A stretch of DNA of 53,507 nucleotides from CAMAVH01 sp035714115. GTDB taxonomy: Bacteria; Pseudomonadota; Alphaproteobacteria; SMXQ01. The stretch covers positions 1 through 53,507 of the forward strand of contig DASTMO010000017.1 in the NCBI GenBank assembly GCA_035714115.1. Direction: 5' to 3'. The notes beneath the pieces are model-generated. The model had not been told where the DNA came from and did not search any database. It saw only the letters and a list, made by a program, of their open reading frames with translations. The position numbers were made by a program, and so were the translations under genes. Numbering within the stretch: the first letter of the stretch is position 1; each line of letters starts with the position of its first letter. This document shows positions 27,490 to 35,554 of this stretch, one piece after another.

Positions 27490-27885
27490 GTGAGGCTCCC
27501 TGTGCAGACTGAAAAGGGTCGGCGACTGTGGGCCGGCGCGTTCGCCGCGAGGCCTGCCTTGGCGCATGGAACGCATATCGATTCACGAAACGCGACGCGC
27601 GATTGGCTTATGAATTATGCACAATCATAGGGGGCTTATTTTCGTTATCAACCTTTTCGTTTCGAATCGCTGGGGCCGCTCGGCCGCCAAAATCTGCGGC
27701 GCGGAGCCGGCGCTGCCCCGGCCAAAGCCGGAATATCCCTAAACAAAATGCGCGTTTAGCCCGTCAAATATGGGCTAAACCGCCTTTTCGCCGTCTAGCC
27801 AACCGCTGAGGCCTCGTGTAGGTTCGCCGCCATCATTCGGGCGCCGCGTTCGCCGCTGTGCCTGCCGTTCTGTCAGGAGAGAGCC
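27490..27885. other. Spacer between LysR and rubredoxin, with inverted repeat
   Basis: No gene seen in 396 bases. It is A/T-richer around 27590-27660. A perfect 9-base inverted repeat lies at 27754-27780 (GTTTAGCCC, 9-base loop, GGGCTAAAC), about 105 bases before rubredoxin, and could be an operator or a leader hairpin. TATGAATTATGCACAATCATA near 27609 is an imperfect dyad of the sort LysR proteins bind. Confidence 0.45.
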
Positions 27886-28050
27886 ATGAAGAAGTATATG
27901 TGCGGCGACTGCGACTACATCTACGACCCGGCCAAGGGCGATCCGGAGCGCGGCGTGGCGCCGGGCACGGCCTTCGAGGACATTCCCGAGGACTGGGAAT
28001 GCCCGGAATGCGGCGTCGGCAAGGACGAGTTCTTCCCGCTCGAGGAGTAG
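27886..28050 (+). CDS. Rubredoxin
   Basis: 54 residues. Small one-iron electron carrier. The Fe(Cys)4 site is complete: Cys6/Cys9 (MCGDC) and Cys39/Cys42 (CPEC), with the conserved YIYDPAKGDPERG and GTAFEDIPEDWECP. GGAGAG precedes ATG 27886. It is single, between a LysR gene and dps; the redox partner (often a reductase, rubrerythrin or alkane hydroxylase) is not in the window. A role in oxidative-stress electron flow would fit the dps neighbour but is inference. Confidence 0.96.
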   Translation: MKKYMCGDCDYIYDPAKGDPERGVAPGTAFEDIPEDWECPECGVGKDEFFPLEE

Positions 28051-28071
28051 TCGCCGATCGGCGTGAAAATC

Positions 28072-28101
28072 AGGCCGCCGCCTTCGGGCAGCGGCCTTTT
28101 T
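28072..28101 (+). terminator. Terminator after rubredoxin
   Basis: AGGCCGC (28072-28078) pairs with GCGGCCT (28091-28097), with further G-C pairs inside, followed by TTTTTC. Starts 21 bases after the stop. Confidence 0.8.
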
Positions 28102-28117
28102 CATGCCCGGGCCATAG

Positions 28118-28134
28118 TTTTGAATTATTCAAAA
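28118..28134. promoter_or_regulatory. 7-3-7 inverted repeat upstream of dps (Irr/Fur-like operator)
   Basis: TTTTGAA, TTA, TTCAAAA: a perfect 7-base dyad with a 3-base centre. Its design and most bases match the Irr box of alphaproteobacteria (TTTAGAA-N3-TTCTAAA). It lies 146 bases before the dps start and just after the rubredoxin terminator. Function inferred from resemblance only. Confidence 0.5.
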
Positions 28135-28279
28135 AAACTGTTGGAGAGGTTGATTTAGAGCCTATCTTTAGCAATAGTCATGGAACCATCGGCGGCGCGA
28201 GAGCGCGACGCATTTGCTCCAGATCATTCGCTTCATCCCACTTTTGGGTTTCACTCAGAACCGTTCACAGGAGGATCGC

Positions 28280-28744
28280 ATGAACATCGGAATCCCCGAC
28301 AAGGACCGTAAGAAGATCGCCGAAGGTCTTTCGCACCTGCTCGCCGACACCTACACGCTTTATCTCAAGACCCACAACTACCACTGGAACGTCACCGGGC
28401 CGCTGTTCAACACGCTGCATCTGATGTTCGAGACGCAGTACACGGAGCTGGCGCTCGCCGTCGATCTGGTGGCCGAACGCATCCGCGCGCTGGGCGAATA
28501 TGCGCCGGGTTCCTACGCCGCTTATTCCAAGCTCAGCTCGATCAAGGAAGCCAAGACGGTGCCGAACGCCAACGCCATGATCAAGGATCTGGCGGAAGGC
28601 CAGGAAGCCGTGGTGCGCACGGCGCGCGCGCTGTTCCCGCTGGTCGACAAGGTGGGCGACGAGCCGACCGCCGATCTCTTGACCCAGCGCATGCAGCTGC
28701 ATGAGAAGAACGCCTGGATGCTGCGTTCGATGTTGGAAAAGTAA
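28280..28744 (+). CDS. dps: Dps family ferroxidase/DNA-binding protein
   Basis: 154 residues. Dodecameric ferritin-like protein that oxidises and stores iron with hydrogen peroxide and protects DNA. The intersubunit ferroxidase ligands align with the Escherichia coli set: His35 (YHWN), His47, Glu51, Asp62 and Glu66. AGGAGGATC before ATG 28280 fixes the start; the frame is open upstream but unlike the family. It lacks a Lys-rich N-terminal tail, so DNA binding may be weak. A 7-3-7 dyad 146 bases upstream may bring it under iron control. Ends in a strong terminator. Confidence 0.95.
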   Translation: MNIGIPDKDRKKIAEGLSHLLADTYTLYLKTHNYHWNVTGPLFNTLHLMFETQYTELALAVDLVAERIRALGEYAPGSYAAYSKLSSIKEAKTVPNANAMIKDLAEGQEAVVRTARALFPLVDKVGDEPTADLLTQRMQLHEKNAWMLRSMLEK

Positions 28745-28767
28745 GAGATCTTCCCGCGAAGATCGCG

Positions 28768-28797
28768 ACGCCCCGGCCGCAAAGCCGGGGCGTTTTG
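28768..28797 (+). terminator. Terminator after dps
   Basis: Perfect 10-base stem ACGCCCCGGC / GCCGGGGCGT, 6-base loop, then TTTT. Starts 24 bases after the stop codon. Confidence 0.9.
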
Positions 28798-28962
28798 CGT
28801 TTTGGCGCTCTTTTCACGCAAGTGTGACGGTTCCGGCGCAACCTTTCGCCGGCCTCCTGCGAACCATAACTGTCGTTTCGGCGGGGATGGCTTAAACTTG
28901 CGGCATTGGGACCGCCCGCCGTGACCGCGACCAACGGTTCATCGCTCGCAGGAGAGGCGCAG

Positions 28963-29937
28963 ATGCTGATCAAGATTCCCCGCGGTTGGGAGCTGCCGGA
29001 TTCGGCAGCCACGTCCGAAGACCATTTCCGCCAACGCCGCACCCTGATGAAGGGCATCGCCGCCGGCTCGATCGTGGCGGCTGGCTCGGTGCTGATGCCG
29101 CGCGGCGCCTTCGCCCAGAGCAAAAATCCCGATCCCACCGCCGATCTCTATCCGGTGCAGCAGAACATGCGCTATCGGCCCGAGCGCGCGATCACCGCCG
29201 AGAAAGAGGCGACGACCTACAACAACTATTACGAGTTCGGCACACAGAAGACGATCGCCGCTACGGCGCAGGATTTTTCGATCCGCCCCTGGACGATCAG
29301 CTTCGGCGGCATGATCGAGAAGCCCTTCACCATCGGCTTCGACGATCTGGTGCGCAAGATGCCGCTCGAAGAGCGCGTCTATCGCATGCGCTGCGTCGAG
29401 GCCTGGGCAATGACCGTGCCGTGGAGCGGCTTCCCGCTGAAAGCGATGATCGAGATGGCCAAGCCGGCCTCGGGCGCGAAGTACGTCCACTTCGAAACCT
29501 TCAAGGACGCCAAGAACGCGCCGGGCCTGCGCCAGTTCTGGTTCCCCTGGCCCTATGTCGAAGGCCTGACCATGGCCGAAGCGACGAGCGAGCTGGCCTT
29601 CATCGCCACCGGCCTCTACGGCAAGCCGATCCCGAAACAGAACGGCGCGCCGCTGCGTCTGGTGACGCCGTGGAAATACGGCTTCAAAGGCATCAAGGGC
29701 ATCGTCAAGGTGACCTTCTCCGATCAGCGGCCGAAGACCTTCTGGGAGAAGAGCGGCCCGACCGAATACGGCTTCTGGGCCAACGTGAATCCGGACGTGC
29801 CGCATCCGCGCTGGAGCCAGGCGACCGAGCGCCTGCTCGGCGCCGACGAGCGCGTGCCGACGAAGATCTTCAACGGCTACGGCGAATTCGTCGCCGACCT
29901 CTACAAGGGTCTCGAAGGCGAAAAGCTGTTCATGTGA
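28963..29937 (+). CDS. msrP: Protein-methionine-sulfoxide reductase catalytic subunit MsrP
   Basis: 324 residues. Periplasmic molybdenum enzyme that repairs oxidised methionine. A twin-arginine signal lies at 24-52 (RQRRTLMKG, hydrophobic stretch, GAFAQ). The molybdenum ligand is Cys144 (YRMRCVEAWAM); pterin-binding blocks NNYYEFG, PWKYGFKGIKGIV and DHPRWSQATER-like HPRWSQATERLLG follow. GGAGAG supports ATG 28963. The membrane heme partner MsrQ, usually next door, is absent here: the next gene is an unrelated unknown. The MoaD/MoaE pair at 11.7-12.4 kb supplies the cofactor pathway. Confidence 0.95.
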   Translation: MLIKIPRGWELPDSAATSEDHFRQRRTLMKGIAAGSIVAAGSVLMPRGAFAQSKNPDPTADLYPVQQNMRYRPERAITAEKEATTYNNYYEFGTQKTIAATAQDFSIRPWTISFGGMIEKPFTIGFDDLVRKMPLEERVYRMRCVEAWAMTVPWSGFPLKAMIEMAKPASGAKYVHFETFKDAKNAPGLRQFWFPWPYVEGLTMAEATSELAFIATGLYGKPIPKQNGAPLRLVTPWKYGFKGIKGIVKVTFSDQRPKTFWEKSGPTEYGFWANVNPDVPHPRWSQATERLLGADERVPTKIFNGYGEFVADLYKGLEGEKLFM

Positions 29938-29969
29938 TCGCGCGCCATCGCGCTCTAATCATCGCCATC

Positions 29970-30005
29970 AAATTGCCGCGTTATCAGGAGATGACGCGGC
30001 AATTT
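29970..30005 (+). terminator. Terminator after msrP
   Basis: 12-base stem AAATTGCCGCGT / ACGCGGCAATTT with a 12-base loop, followed by CTTTT. Confidence 0.8.
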
Positions 30006-30024
30006 CTTTTGGCGAGTATGACGT

Positions 30025-30576
30025 ATGGCTTTCTCGTTCTTTGCCCCAACCCCGATCGCGACGGCAATTCGCAGAACCTCAAAAGGCATCGCGGTGCTTT
30101 TCCTGGCATCCATGGCCGGCGTCTTCATCTACGCAGTGTTCGGAGGGTTCAGGCCTGGACCGCCGCCGTCCGATCAGCAAATGATCGAGAACTTCGAGCG
30201 CAATCGCGCAACATTTGAAGCCTTGCGCGAGAAGATTTGCGCGCACGATGACCGCCAAGCCGTGATGATGGATCCATCATGGTCCAGGCCTGAAGTGAGC
30301 GACGACATTCGTGAGGAGTATTACGCGCTGTTGCGGCGGGTCAGCGCTCGTGGAATTCAGAGCGTAAAGACACAAGCCGGCGATTGCGCCGGCTCAGTCG
30401 AATATTGGTCCGTGGGGTTTTTGAGCGGCGACTACAAGAAGTACAATTTTGGGCCGCCCTGGAAAGATAGCGTTCTGGTGGATTCGCTCGACAATCTTCC
30501 CTTGAGTCAAAAGATCCAATTCTTCCACCGCGATTTAACGGATGGTTGGGCACTCGCTTTCAATCATTGGCCTTAA
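30025..30576 (+). CDS. Hypothetical protein with one membrane segment
   Basis: 183 residues. A hydrophobic segment at about 22-40 (GIAVLFLASMAGVFIYAVFGG) follows a short basic N terminus; the remaining 140 residues are soluble and probably periplasmic. FERNRATFEALREKIC, a helix, and YYALLRRVSARGIQSVK recall small exported proteins of unknown function. Two cysteines (near residues 72 and 118) could pair. Base composition is lower in G+C than the neighbours. Terminators on both sides show it is transcribed alone. Confidence 0.7.
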   Translation: MAFSFFAPTPIATAIRRTSKGIAVLFLASMAGVFIYAVFGGFRPGPPPSDQQMIENFERNRATFEALREKICAHDDRQAVMMDPSWSRPEVSDDIREEYYALLRRVSARGIQSVKTQAGDCAGSVEYWSVGFLSGDYKKYNFGPPWKDSVLVDSLDNLPLSQKIQFFHRDLTDGWALAFNHWP

Positions 30577-30580
30577 CTAG

Positions 30581-30610
30581 AAAAGGCCGGGACGTAATCC
30601 CGGCCTTTTT
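30581..30610 (+). terminator. Terminator after the 30025-30576 gene
   Basis: Perfect 12-base stem AAAAGGCCGGGA / TCCCGGCCTTTT, loop CGTAA, T-run. Confidence 0.92.
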
Positions 30611-30864
30611 CATGGCGGCATCCGCATGTTCTCAGGGATGGGAGGGACCGCGAAAGCCGCTGCGCCGGCGCGTTAGAGCGAGCGGATGGCCAATGCCGTC
30701 ACTTGCGAAAAGTTTATTTCGTATTGCGGACCAGTCAAGCAAGCACCCGATGCGGGAAATTTCATATATACTACTGATTACAATAGGATATGGGAAAGGC
30801 GGGATTTATTCGCATCGATTCCAATAATGAGATGAATGCGAAAATTGACACATTGACCTATTTT
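30611..30864. other. A/T-rich spacer before the PyrK-like gene
   Basis: About 250 bases with no credible gene; the second half (30700-30864) is markedly A/T-rich (for example TTTCATATATACTACTGATTAC). A TTGACA lies at 30845-30850 but has no -10 partner at 16-18 bases. The sigma-54-like element follows directly. Confidence 0.5.
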
Positions 30865-30879
30865 TGGCACAGTCCTCGC
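30865..30879 (+). promoter_or_regulatory. Sigma-54 (-24/-12) promoter candidate
   Basis: TGGCAC-AGTCC-TCGC matches the RpoN consensus TGGCAC-N5-TTGC at all but one position, with GG and GC at the required spacing. Its predicted start of transcription, about 12 bases downstream of the GC, would give a leader of roughly 20 bases before ATG 30912. Confidence 0.5.
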
Positions 30880-30911
30880 GCTTTCAGTCTCAGCCAATCA
30901 ACCAGCAGCTG

Positions 30912-31787
30912 ATGAAAATGACCCAGCCCGACACAGACAATTACACCAACTCTGCTTTGAAGATCGGCCAGGTCGACAATTATCCCGCCCGGGTGGCCGG
31001 CGAGTTCATCAGCAAGGTCGTTTCCAACGACTGGGTGAACGGCGAATACAAGCTCATGGTCGTGGAAGTCCACGAGGCGGCGCTGCGCGCCTATGCCGGC
31101 CAGATGTTCCATCTGCTTTGCCCCTCTCCCGATAGCGCGGAAGTGTGGATGCGCCGGCCGATGAGCATCTACCGCATCAACCGCGACGCGCATCAGCTGG
31201 AGTTCCTCTACAAGGTCGAAGGCCGCGGCACGAAGGGCATGGCCACGCTGAACGCGGGCGACGATTTCAACATCGCCGGACCGCTCGGCCATGGCTTCAC
31301 GCTCGATCCGCAGTGGAAGAACATCGTCGTGCTCGGGCGCGGCGTCGGCCTGGCGACTTTGGCTCCCTTGTCGCAGCTGGCCAAAGAAAACGGCGTCGGC
31401 GTCACCGCTATCTTGAGCGCGCGCTCGGCCGATGTGGTGATGTCGCGCGATCTTTTCGAAGAGTGCGGCGCGAAGGTGATCACCGTCGTCGACACTGACA
31501 AGAGCAGCGATGTCGGCAACGTCGAGAAAATCCTCGCCGGCTTGATCGCGGAGAAGAAGGCCGACGCTTTCTTCACCTGCGGATCGGAACGGCTGCTCAA
31601 GCTCATGCAGCGTCTCGGCAAAGCGCACAACGTGCCCGGCCAGGTCGCCATGGAGCAGATCATGGTCTGCGGCATCGGCGCCTGCTACGTCTGCATGCGC
31701 ACGTTCGAGGTTGACGGCGAGAAGGTGCTCCGTCGCGTCTGTCGCGATGGGCCGGTGTTTAATATGCAGGAGGCCGTGGCATGGTAG
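30912..31787 (+). CDS. pyrK: Dihydroorotate dehydrogenase electron transfer subunit (PyrK-like)
   Basis: 291 residues. Ferredoxin-reductase fold: the FAD motif RRPMSIY near residue 77, an NAD half with VVLGRGVGLATLAPL, and a C-terminal iron-sulfur site CGIGACYVC ... RRVCRDGPVF. This Cys arrangement is the PyrK 2Fe-2S signature. PyrK passes electrons from class 1B dihydroorotate dehydrogenase to NAD+. The next gene, overlapping by 7 bases, is that dehydrogenase. Start chosen at ATG 30912; 30918 and an upstream frame at 30864 are possible, and no strong ribosome site settles it. Confidence 0.87.
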   Translation: MKMTQPDTDNYTNSALKIGQVDNYPARVAGEFISKVVSNDWVNGEYKLMVVEVHEAALRAYAGQMFHLLCPSPDSAEVWMRRPMSIYRINRDAHQLEFLYKVEGRGTKGMATLNAGDDFNIAGPLGHGFTLDPQWKNIVVLGRGVGLATLAPLSQLAKENGVGVTAILSARSADVVMSRDLFEECGAKVITVVDTDKSSDVGNVEKILAGLIAEKKADAFFTCGSERLLKLMQRLGKAHNVPGQVAMEQIMVCGIGACYVCMRTFEVDGEKVLRRVCRDGPVFNMQEAVAW

Positions 31788-32731
31788 ATCTTTCCGTCAA
31801 GATTGGAGACCTCACGCTCCAGAACCCGGTGACGCCGGCGTCCGGCTCGTTCTCCTGGGAATATAACGACGTCATCGATCTGAACCGCTTAGGCGCGCTC
31901 GTCGCCAAGACGATCTGCCGCGAATTCCGCTGGGGCAATCCGACGCCGCGCATGGCCGAGACCGAGGCCGGCATCATCCAGTCGATCGGCCTGCCGGGCA
32001 AAGGCATCGAGTACTTCATGGAGCACATCGTTCCGGAGTACGCGCGCTTCAAGCCGCCTCTGGTCGTCAGCTGCTCGGCGGACAACATCGAGGATTTTGC
32101 GGTTCTGGCCGAAGAGCTGAGCAAGTCGGACGATGTCGCGGTGGTCGAGGCCAACATCTCCTGCCCGACGCGCAATCTGACCGGCCAGAATTTCGCGATG
32201 CACGAAGGCTACACGCGCGACTGCATCCAGGCGATGCGCGAGAAGACCAAGAAGCCGCTGTGGGTGAAGCTCTCGCCCAACGCCGGCGACATGGTGTCGA
32301 TCGCGCTGGCGGCTGAAGAGGCCGGCGCGGACTGCCTGGTCATCGCCAACACCTTCCTGTCGCTCAAGATCCGCACGGACAACTTCCGTCCGGCGCTCGG
32401 CAACAAGTTCGGCGGTCTCGTCTCGCCGGCGCTCAAGCCGATCGTCCTGCGCATGGTCTATCAGGTCGCCAAGGCGGTGAAGATTCCGATCATCGGCATC
32501 GGCGGCGTCACCTCGGCCGAGGATGTGGTCGAATACATGCTCGCCGGCGCCAGCGCCGTGGGCATCGGCTATGCCGCCTTCCGCAATCCGACCGCGCTGG
32601 TCACCATCATCGAGGATCTCGAAAAGTGGTGCGACGCCCGCGGCATCAAGAAGGTCTCGGAGCTGATCGGCGCGGTGAAAGACGACGACATGGAGCTGGA
32701 TACGCTGGTGGCGGCGTCCAAGGGCGTCTAA
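31781..32731 (+). CDS. pyrD: Dihydroorotate dehydrogenase, class 1B-like
   Basis: 316 residues, FMN TIM barrel. It oxidises dihydroorotate to orotate in pyrimidine synthesis. NPVTPASGSF at 15-24, the substrate loop QSIGLPGKGIEYF, the class 1 catalytic Cys128 in NISCPTRN and the FMN phosphate site IIGIGGVTSAEDVVEYMLAGASAVGIG. Class 2 enzymes have Ser instead and an N-terminal membrane helix, absent here. Overlap with the PyrK-like gene supports a 1B complex. Most alphaproteobacteria use class 2, so this may be an extra or replacement enzyme; a related dihydropyrimidine dehydrogenase role is a weaker alternative. Confidence 0.85.
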   Translation: MVDLSVKIGDLTLQNPVTPASGSFSWEYNDVIDLNRLGALVAKTICREFRWGNPTPRMAETEAGIIQSIGLPGKGIEYFMEHIVPEYARFKPPLVVSCSADNIEDFAVLAEELSKSDDVAVVEANISCPTRNLTGQNFAMHEGYTRDCIQAMREKTKKPLWVKLSPNAGDMVSIALAAEEAGADCLVIANTFLSLKIRTDNFRPALGNKFGGLVSPALKPIVLRMVYQVAKAVKIPIIGIGGVTSAEDVVEYMLAGASAVGIGYAAFRNPTALVTIIEDLEKWCDARGIKKVSELIGAVKDDDMELDTLVAASKGV

Positions 32732-32753
32732 GGTCCAAGAGCGTTTAAGAATG

Positions 32754-32777
32754 GGGGCGCCGGTGGCGCCCCTTTTT
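32754..32777 (+). terminator. Terminator after pyrD
   Basis: 8-base stem GGGGCGCC / GGCGCCCC with a 3-base loop, followed by TTTTT, 22 bases after the stop. Confidence 0.85.
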
Positions 32778-32843
32778 CGTTGCGGCAAAGTTTCAGCGCT
32801 TCAAATCGCCTGCTTGCAGCCTGCCGCAGACTGAGGTGCTCAC

Positions 32844-34151
32844 GTGGCGCAGCCGCCGTTCGACATCCTGATCGCCGAAGCCATCGGCCATCACCAAGCG
32901 GGCCGCCTCGACGAGGCGGCGGCCGCCTATCGGCAGGCGCTCGCCGAGGCGCCGGCGCATCCCGCGATCCTGCACAATCTGGGGCTGCTCGAGATCGCGC
33001 GCGGCGATCGCCGCGCGGCGATCGGCTGGTTCGATCAGGTGATCGCCGCCCATCCGGGCTATTTCCCGGCGCATCTCAGCCGCGCCGGCGCGCTGCAGGA
33101 ATTGGGCATGGCCGACGCGGCGCTGGCGAGCCTCGTCGCGGTCGTGGAGAACGAGCCCGACCATTACGAAGCCCACCGCCGCCTCGGTTTTCTCTATTTG
33201 GCGCGTCATGAGCGCGACCGCGCGATGGATCACTGGGCGCGCACCTACGAGCTGCGCCGCGGCCCCGACGCGCCGCCGCTCGCCGAACCGCCGGGCGGCG
33301 TCAGCCTCGCCAAGCTGCGCCACGATATCGAGCAGTTCCGCCATCTCGCGGCGGAGCGTCCGCGCGACGCGCGCTTCCCCGCTCTGGCCCGCGCTTACGA
33401 GAGCGTTGCCAAATCGCTCGCGGACGGGGCGACGCGCCTGACGGCGGCTCAGCTCCAGCCCTTAAGCGAAGACTTCAATCGGGCGATTTATGCGGCCGAC
33501 GCGGCGGAGATCGCCGAGGGCGCCGTGTCGGCGCGCTCCGACGCCGGGAGCATCCTCGCGCGCGTGGCCCAAGACGGCGTCGCCTGGTTCGACGACCTGC
33601 TGACGCCCGCTGCATTGGAGCGTCTGCGCCGCCACTTGCTGCAGAGCACGATCTGGCACGACTACAGCCATATCGATGGCTTCGTCGCTTCCTATCTGCA
33701 GGAGGGCTTGGCTTCGCCGCTGCTGCTGCAGATCGTCGACGAGATTCGCGCGCGTTTTGCGCCGCTTCTGGCGGATCATCCTTTGACCCAGGCCTGGGCT
33801 TTCAAGGGATTGCAGGCGCAGTCGGCGGTCGACGCCCATGCGGACGATGCCGCCTATAGCATCAATTTCTGGATCACGCCCGACGAGGCCAATCTCGATC
33901 CGCAGTCGGGGGGCTTAAGCGTTTGCCGTACGGAGCCGCCCAAGGATTGGAAGATCAAGGACTACGCGGCTGACAAAGCCCAGGTGCTCGCCTTCCTGAG
34001 CGAGCATCGCGATGCCATGACGCAGATTCCTTACAAGGCCAACCGCGCGGCGCTGTTTCGCTCGCGTCTGTTTCACCATTCGCAGTCGCCGAGGTTTGAC
34101 ACCGCTTACGAACACAACAGGATCAACATCACCTTGTTGTTCGGGCGATAG
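32844..34151 (+). CDS. TPR protein with 2-oxoglutarate-Fe(II) oxygenase domain
   Basis: 435 residues from GTG 32844. Residues 10-145 form about four tetratricopeptide repeats (HHQAGRLDEAAAAYRQAL, ILHNLGLLEIARGDRRAAIGWFD). After a linker, residues 245-435 are a 2OG-FeII_Oxy_5-type oxygenase: His332-x-Asp334 (AHADDAAY), the distal His411/412 (RLFHHSQ) and Arg426 (RINITLLFG) for 2-oxoglutarate. Such enzymes hydroxylate proteins or peptides; the repeats would hold the target. The target is unknown. Monocistronic between two terminators. Confidence 0.88.
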   Translation: MAQPPFDILIAEAIGHHQAGRLDEAAAAYRQALAEAPAHPAILHNLGLLEIARGDRRAAIGWFDQVIAAHPGYFPAHLSRAGALQELGMADAALASLVAVVENEPDHYEAHRRLGFLYLARHERDRAMDHWARTYELRRGPDAPPLAEPPGGVSLAKLRHDIEQFRHLAAERPRDARFPALARAYESVAKSLADGATRLTAAQLQPLSEDFNRAIYAADAAEIAEGAVSARSDAGSILARVAQDGVAWFDDLLTPAALERLRRHLLQSTIWHDYSHIDGFVASYLQEGLASPLLLQIVDEIRARFAPLLADHPLTQAWAFKGLQAQSAVDAHADDAAYSINFWITPDEANLDPQSGGLSVCRTEPPKDWKIKDYAADKAQVLAFLSEHRDAMTQIPYKANRAALFRSRLFHHSQSPRFDTAYEHNRINITLLFGR

Positions 34152-34160
34152 GCAAAGCTA

Positions 34161-34188
34161 AAGGGCCGGGGAGCGATCCCCGGCCCTT
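34161..34188. terminator. Terminator between the oxygenase and TctC-like genes
   Basis: Perfect 12-base stem AAGGGCCGGGGA / TCCCCGGCCCTT, loop GCGA; serves two convergent genes. Confidence 0.85.
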
Positions 34189-34208
34189 CGCGTTTCAGCC
34201 TTGCGGCC

Positions 34209-35288
34209 TTACTTCTTCTCCGCCTCCGGCGGATTCATCGCTGCGCGCGCCAGCTCGATCGCGGCGGGCGGCAGGTCGTAGAGCTGGGCGACGATCTTCT
34301 GGATGGATTCGCCGTCCAGCGGATCGAGTTCGAGCTGCTGCTTGTCGGCGGCGGCGACGAAATCGGGATCCTTCATCGTCTTCATATAGGCGGCGCGCAC
34401 GGCCGCGATGCGGTCTTCCGGCACACCCGGCGGCATCACCGAGGGCCAGCCGATATAGGTCGGCGAGAAGATCAGCTGCATGGCGGCGCGATCCTCCGGC
34501 GTCTTGGCGAGATCGAGCGCCAGCGGGATGTCGGGCAGATCGTCGGCCTTGCTCACGCCCATCTGCACCAGGATTGTGATCTTCTTTGTGTCGAGCCATT
34601 CCGAGCCGCGGCTTTTCACGCTGCCCCACGACCATCCGACGCGGCCCTGCACTTCGCCACGCTCGAAGGCGAGGGTGATTTCCGAGCCGCTCTTGTAACC
34701 GTGGATCGGCTTGAACTTGGTGCCGATGAAGCGGTTCAGCACCAAGGGGAAAGCGCCGGTGTCGTTGCCGACGCCGCTCGAGCCGACGATCACTTCCTTC
34801 TTCATGGCGTCCTGCACGGTGCGCACATCGGTCGAGGCGGTCCACACCACGCCGACCGACACTTCGCGCGCGGTGCTGCCGATCCAGTTGAATTTCGAGC
34901 CGTCGTAGTTGGCCGACTGGATGTCGACCAGCGGCTGGATGATGGTGCCGCGCTGCAGGACGCCGTAGGCGGTGCCGTCTTTCGGCGCGACGTCATAGAG
35001 GAAGTTCGCGGCTTTGAGCCCGCCGGCGCCGGGCAGGTTGCGCGGCACGACCACGGGATTGCCGGGAATATGCTTGCCGATATAGCTGGAGATCAGCCGG
35101 GCATAGGCGTCGTTGGTGCCGCCTTCGCCGGAGCTGATATAGACCGACATCGTCTTGCCTTTGTAAAAGTCGGCGACCGCTTGCTGCGCCGAGGCGGGCG
35201 GCGCGATCAGCGTGCCGAGAACGACGGCGGCAGCGGTCCCCAACAAGGTGGCGAACGGAATCCGGGCGGCGTGATCCGAAGGATGCAT
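34209..35288 (-). CDS. Tripartite tricarboxylate transporter substrate-binding protein (Bug/TctC)
   Basis: 359 residues with a Sec signal peptide (about 1-34, ending PPASAQQ). The mature part follows the Bug pattern: GKTMSVYISSGEGGTND, a variant of the usual GGxxD-type ligand loop, then PRNLPGAGGLKAANFLYDVAPKDGT and the C-terminal helices. Bug proteins bind carboxylates such as citrate, glutamate or aromatic acids in the periplasm. The membrane partners TctA and TctB are not adjacent, which is common for orphan Bug proteins. Ligand unknown. Confidence 0.9.
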   Translation of the reverse strand: MHPSDHAARIPFATLLGTAAAVVLGTLIAPPASAQQAVADFYKGKTMSVYISSGEGGTNDAYARLISSYIGKHIPGNPVVVPRNLPGAGGLKAANFLYDVAPKDGTAYGVLQRGTIIQPLVDIQSANYDGSKFNWIGSTAREVSVGVVWTASTDVRTVQDAMKKEVIVGSSGVGNDTGAFPLVLNRFIGTKFKPIHGYKSGSEITLAFERGEVQGRVGWSWGSVKSRGSEWLDTKKITILVQMGVSKADDLPDIPLALDLAKTPEDRAAMQLIFSPTYIGWPSVMPPGVPEDRIAAVRAAYMKTMKDPDFVAAADKQQLELDPLDGESIQKIVAQLYDLPPAAIELARAAMNPPEAEKK

Positions 35289-35507
35289 TGAGGTTCTCTC
35301 CCAGTGAGGCCGCCGCGCGGCGGCCGTTGTCCCTGTGTCGGCCGCGCCTCATGGGATGCGGCTCGTCTCGTTGCTACGCTTGATCGTGACGCTGATGGCG
35401 GTGCGCTGACTGTGCGACGGGGCCGGCGAACGAACGCGGACGCTGACGAAGCTGGACGGGGAGGGCGCGTTGTTTGTCGCCTCTTCCGGATCTCTCGGAC
35501 GCGGGCG
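35289..35507. other. Upstream region of the Bug gene, no gene seen
   Basis: About 220 bases of high-G+C sequence between the Bug start and the terminator at 35508-35536. It should hold the Bug promoter and leader (CTGGGAGAGAACC at the ribosome site). Nothing else recognised. It is part of a 705-base gap running to 35993. Confidence 0.4.
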
Positions 35508-35536
35508 AAAAAAAAAGCCGGACCCGAGGGTCCGGC
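35508..35536 (-). terminator. Strong intrinsic terminator reading minus
   Basis: GCCGGACCC (35517-35525) and GGGTCCGGC (35528-35536) form a 9-base stem; on the minus strand it is followed by nine T. It ends a transcript coming from 35540-35670, which contains no ordinary gene, and lies before the Bug gene promoter region. Confidence 0.88.
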
Positions 35537-35554
35537 AAGTTTAACAGGGAGGCT

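Noticed and set aside
30546..30827. 93-codon ORF downstream of the msrP-adjacent unknown gene
   Set aside because: It runs through a strong terminator and overlaps the previous gene; translation is not protein-like.
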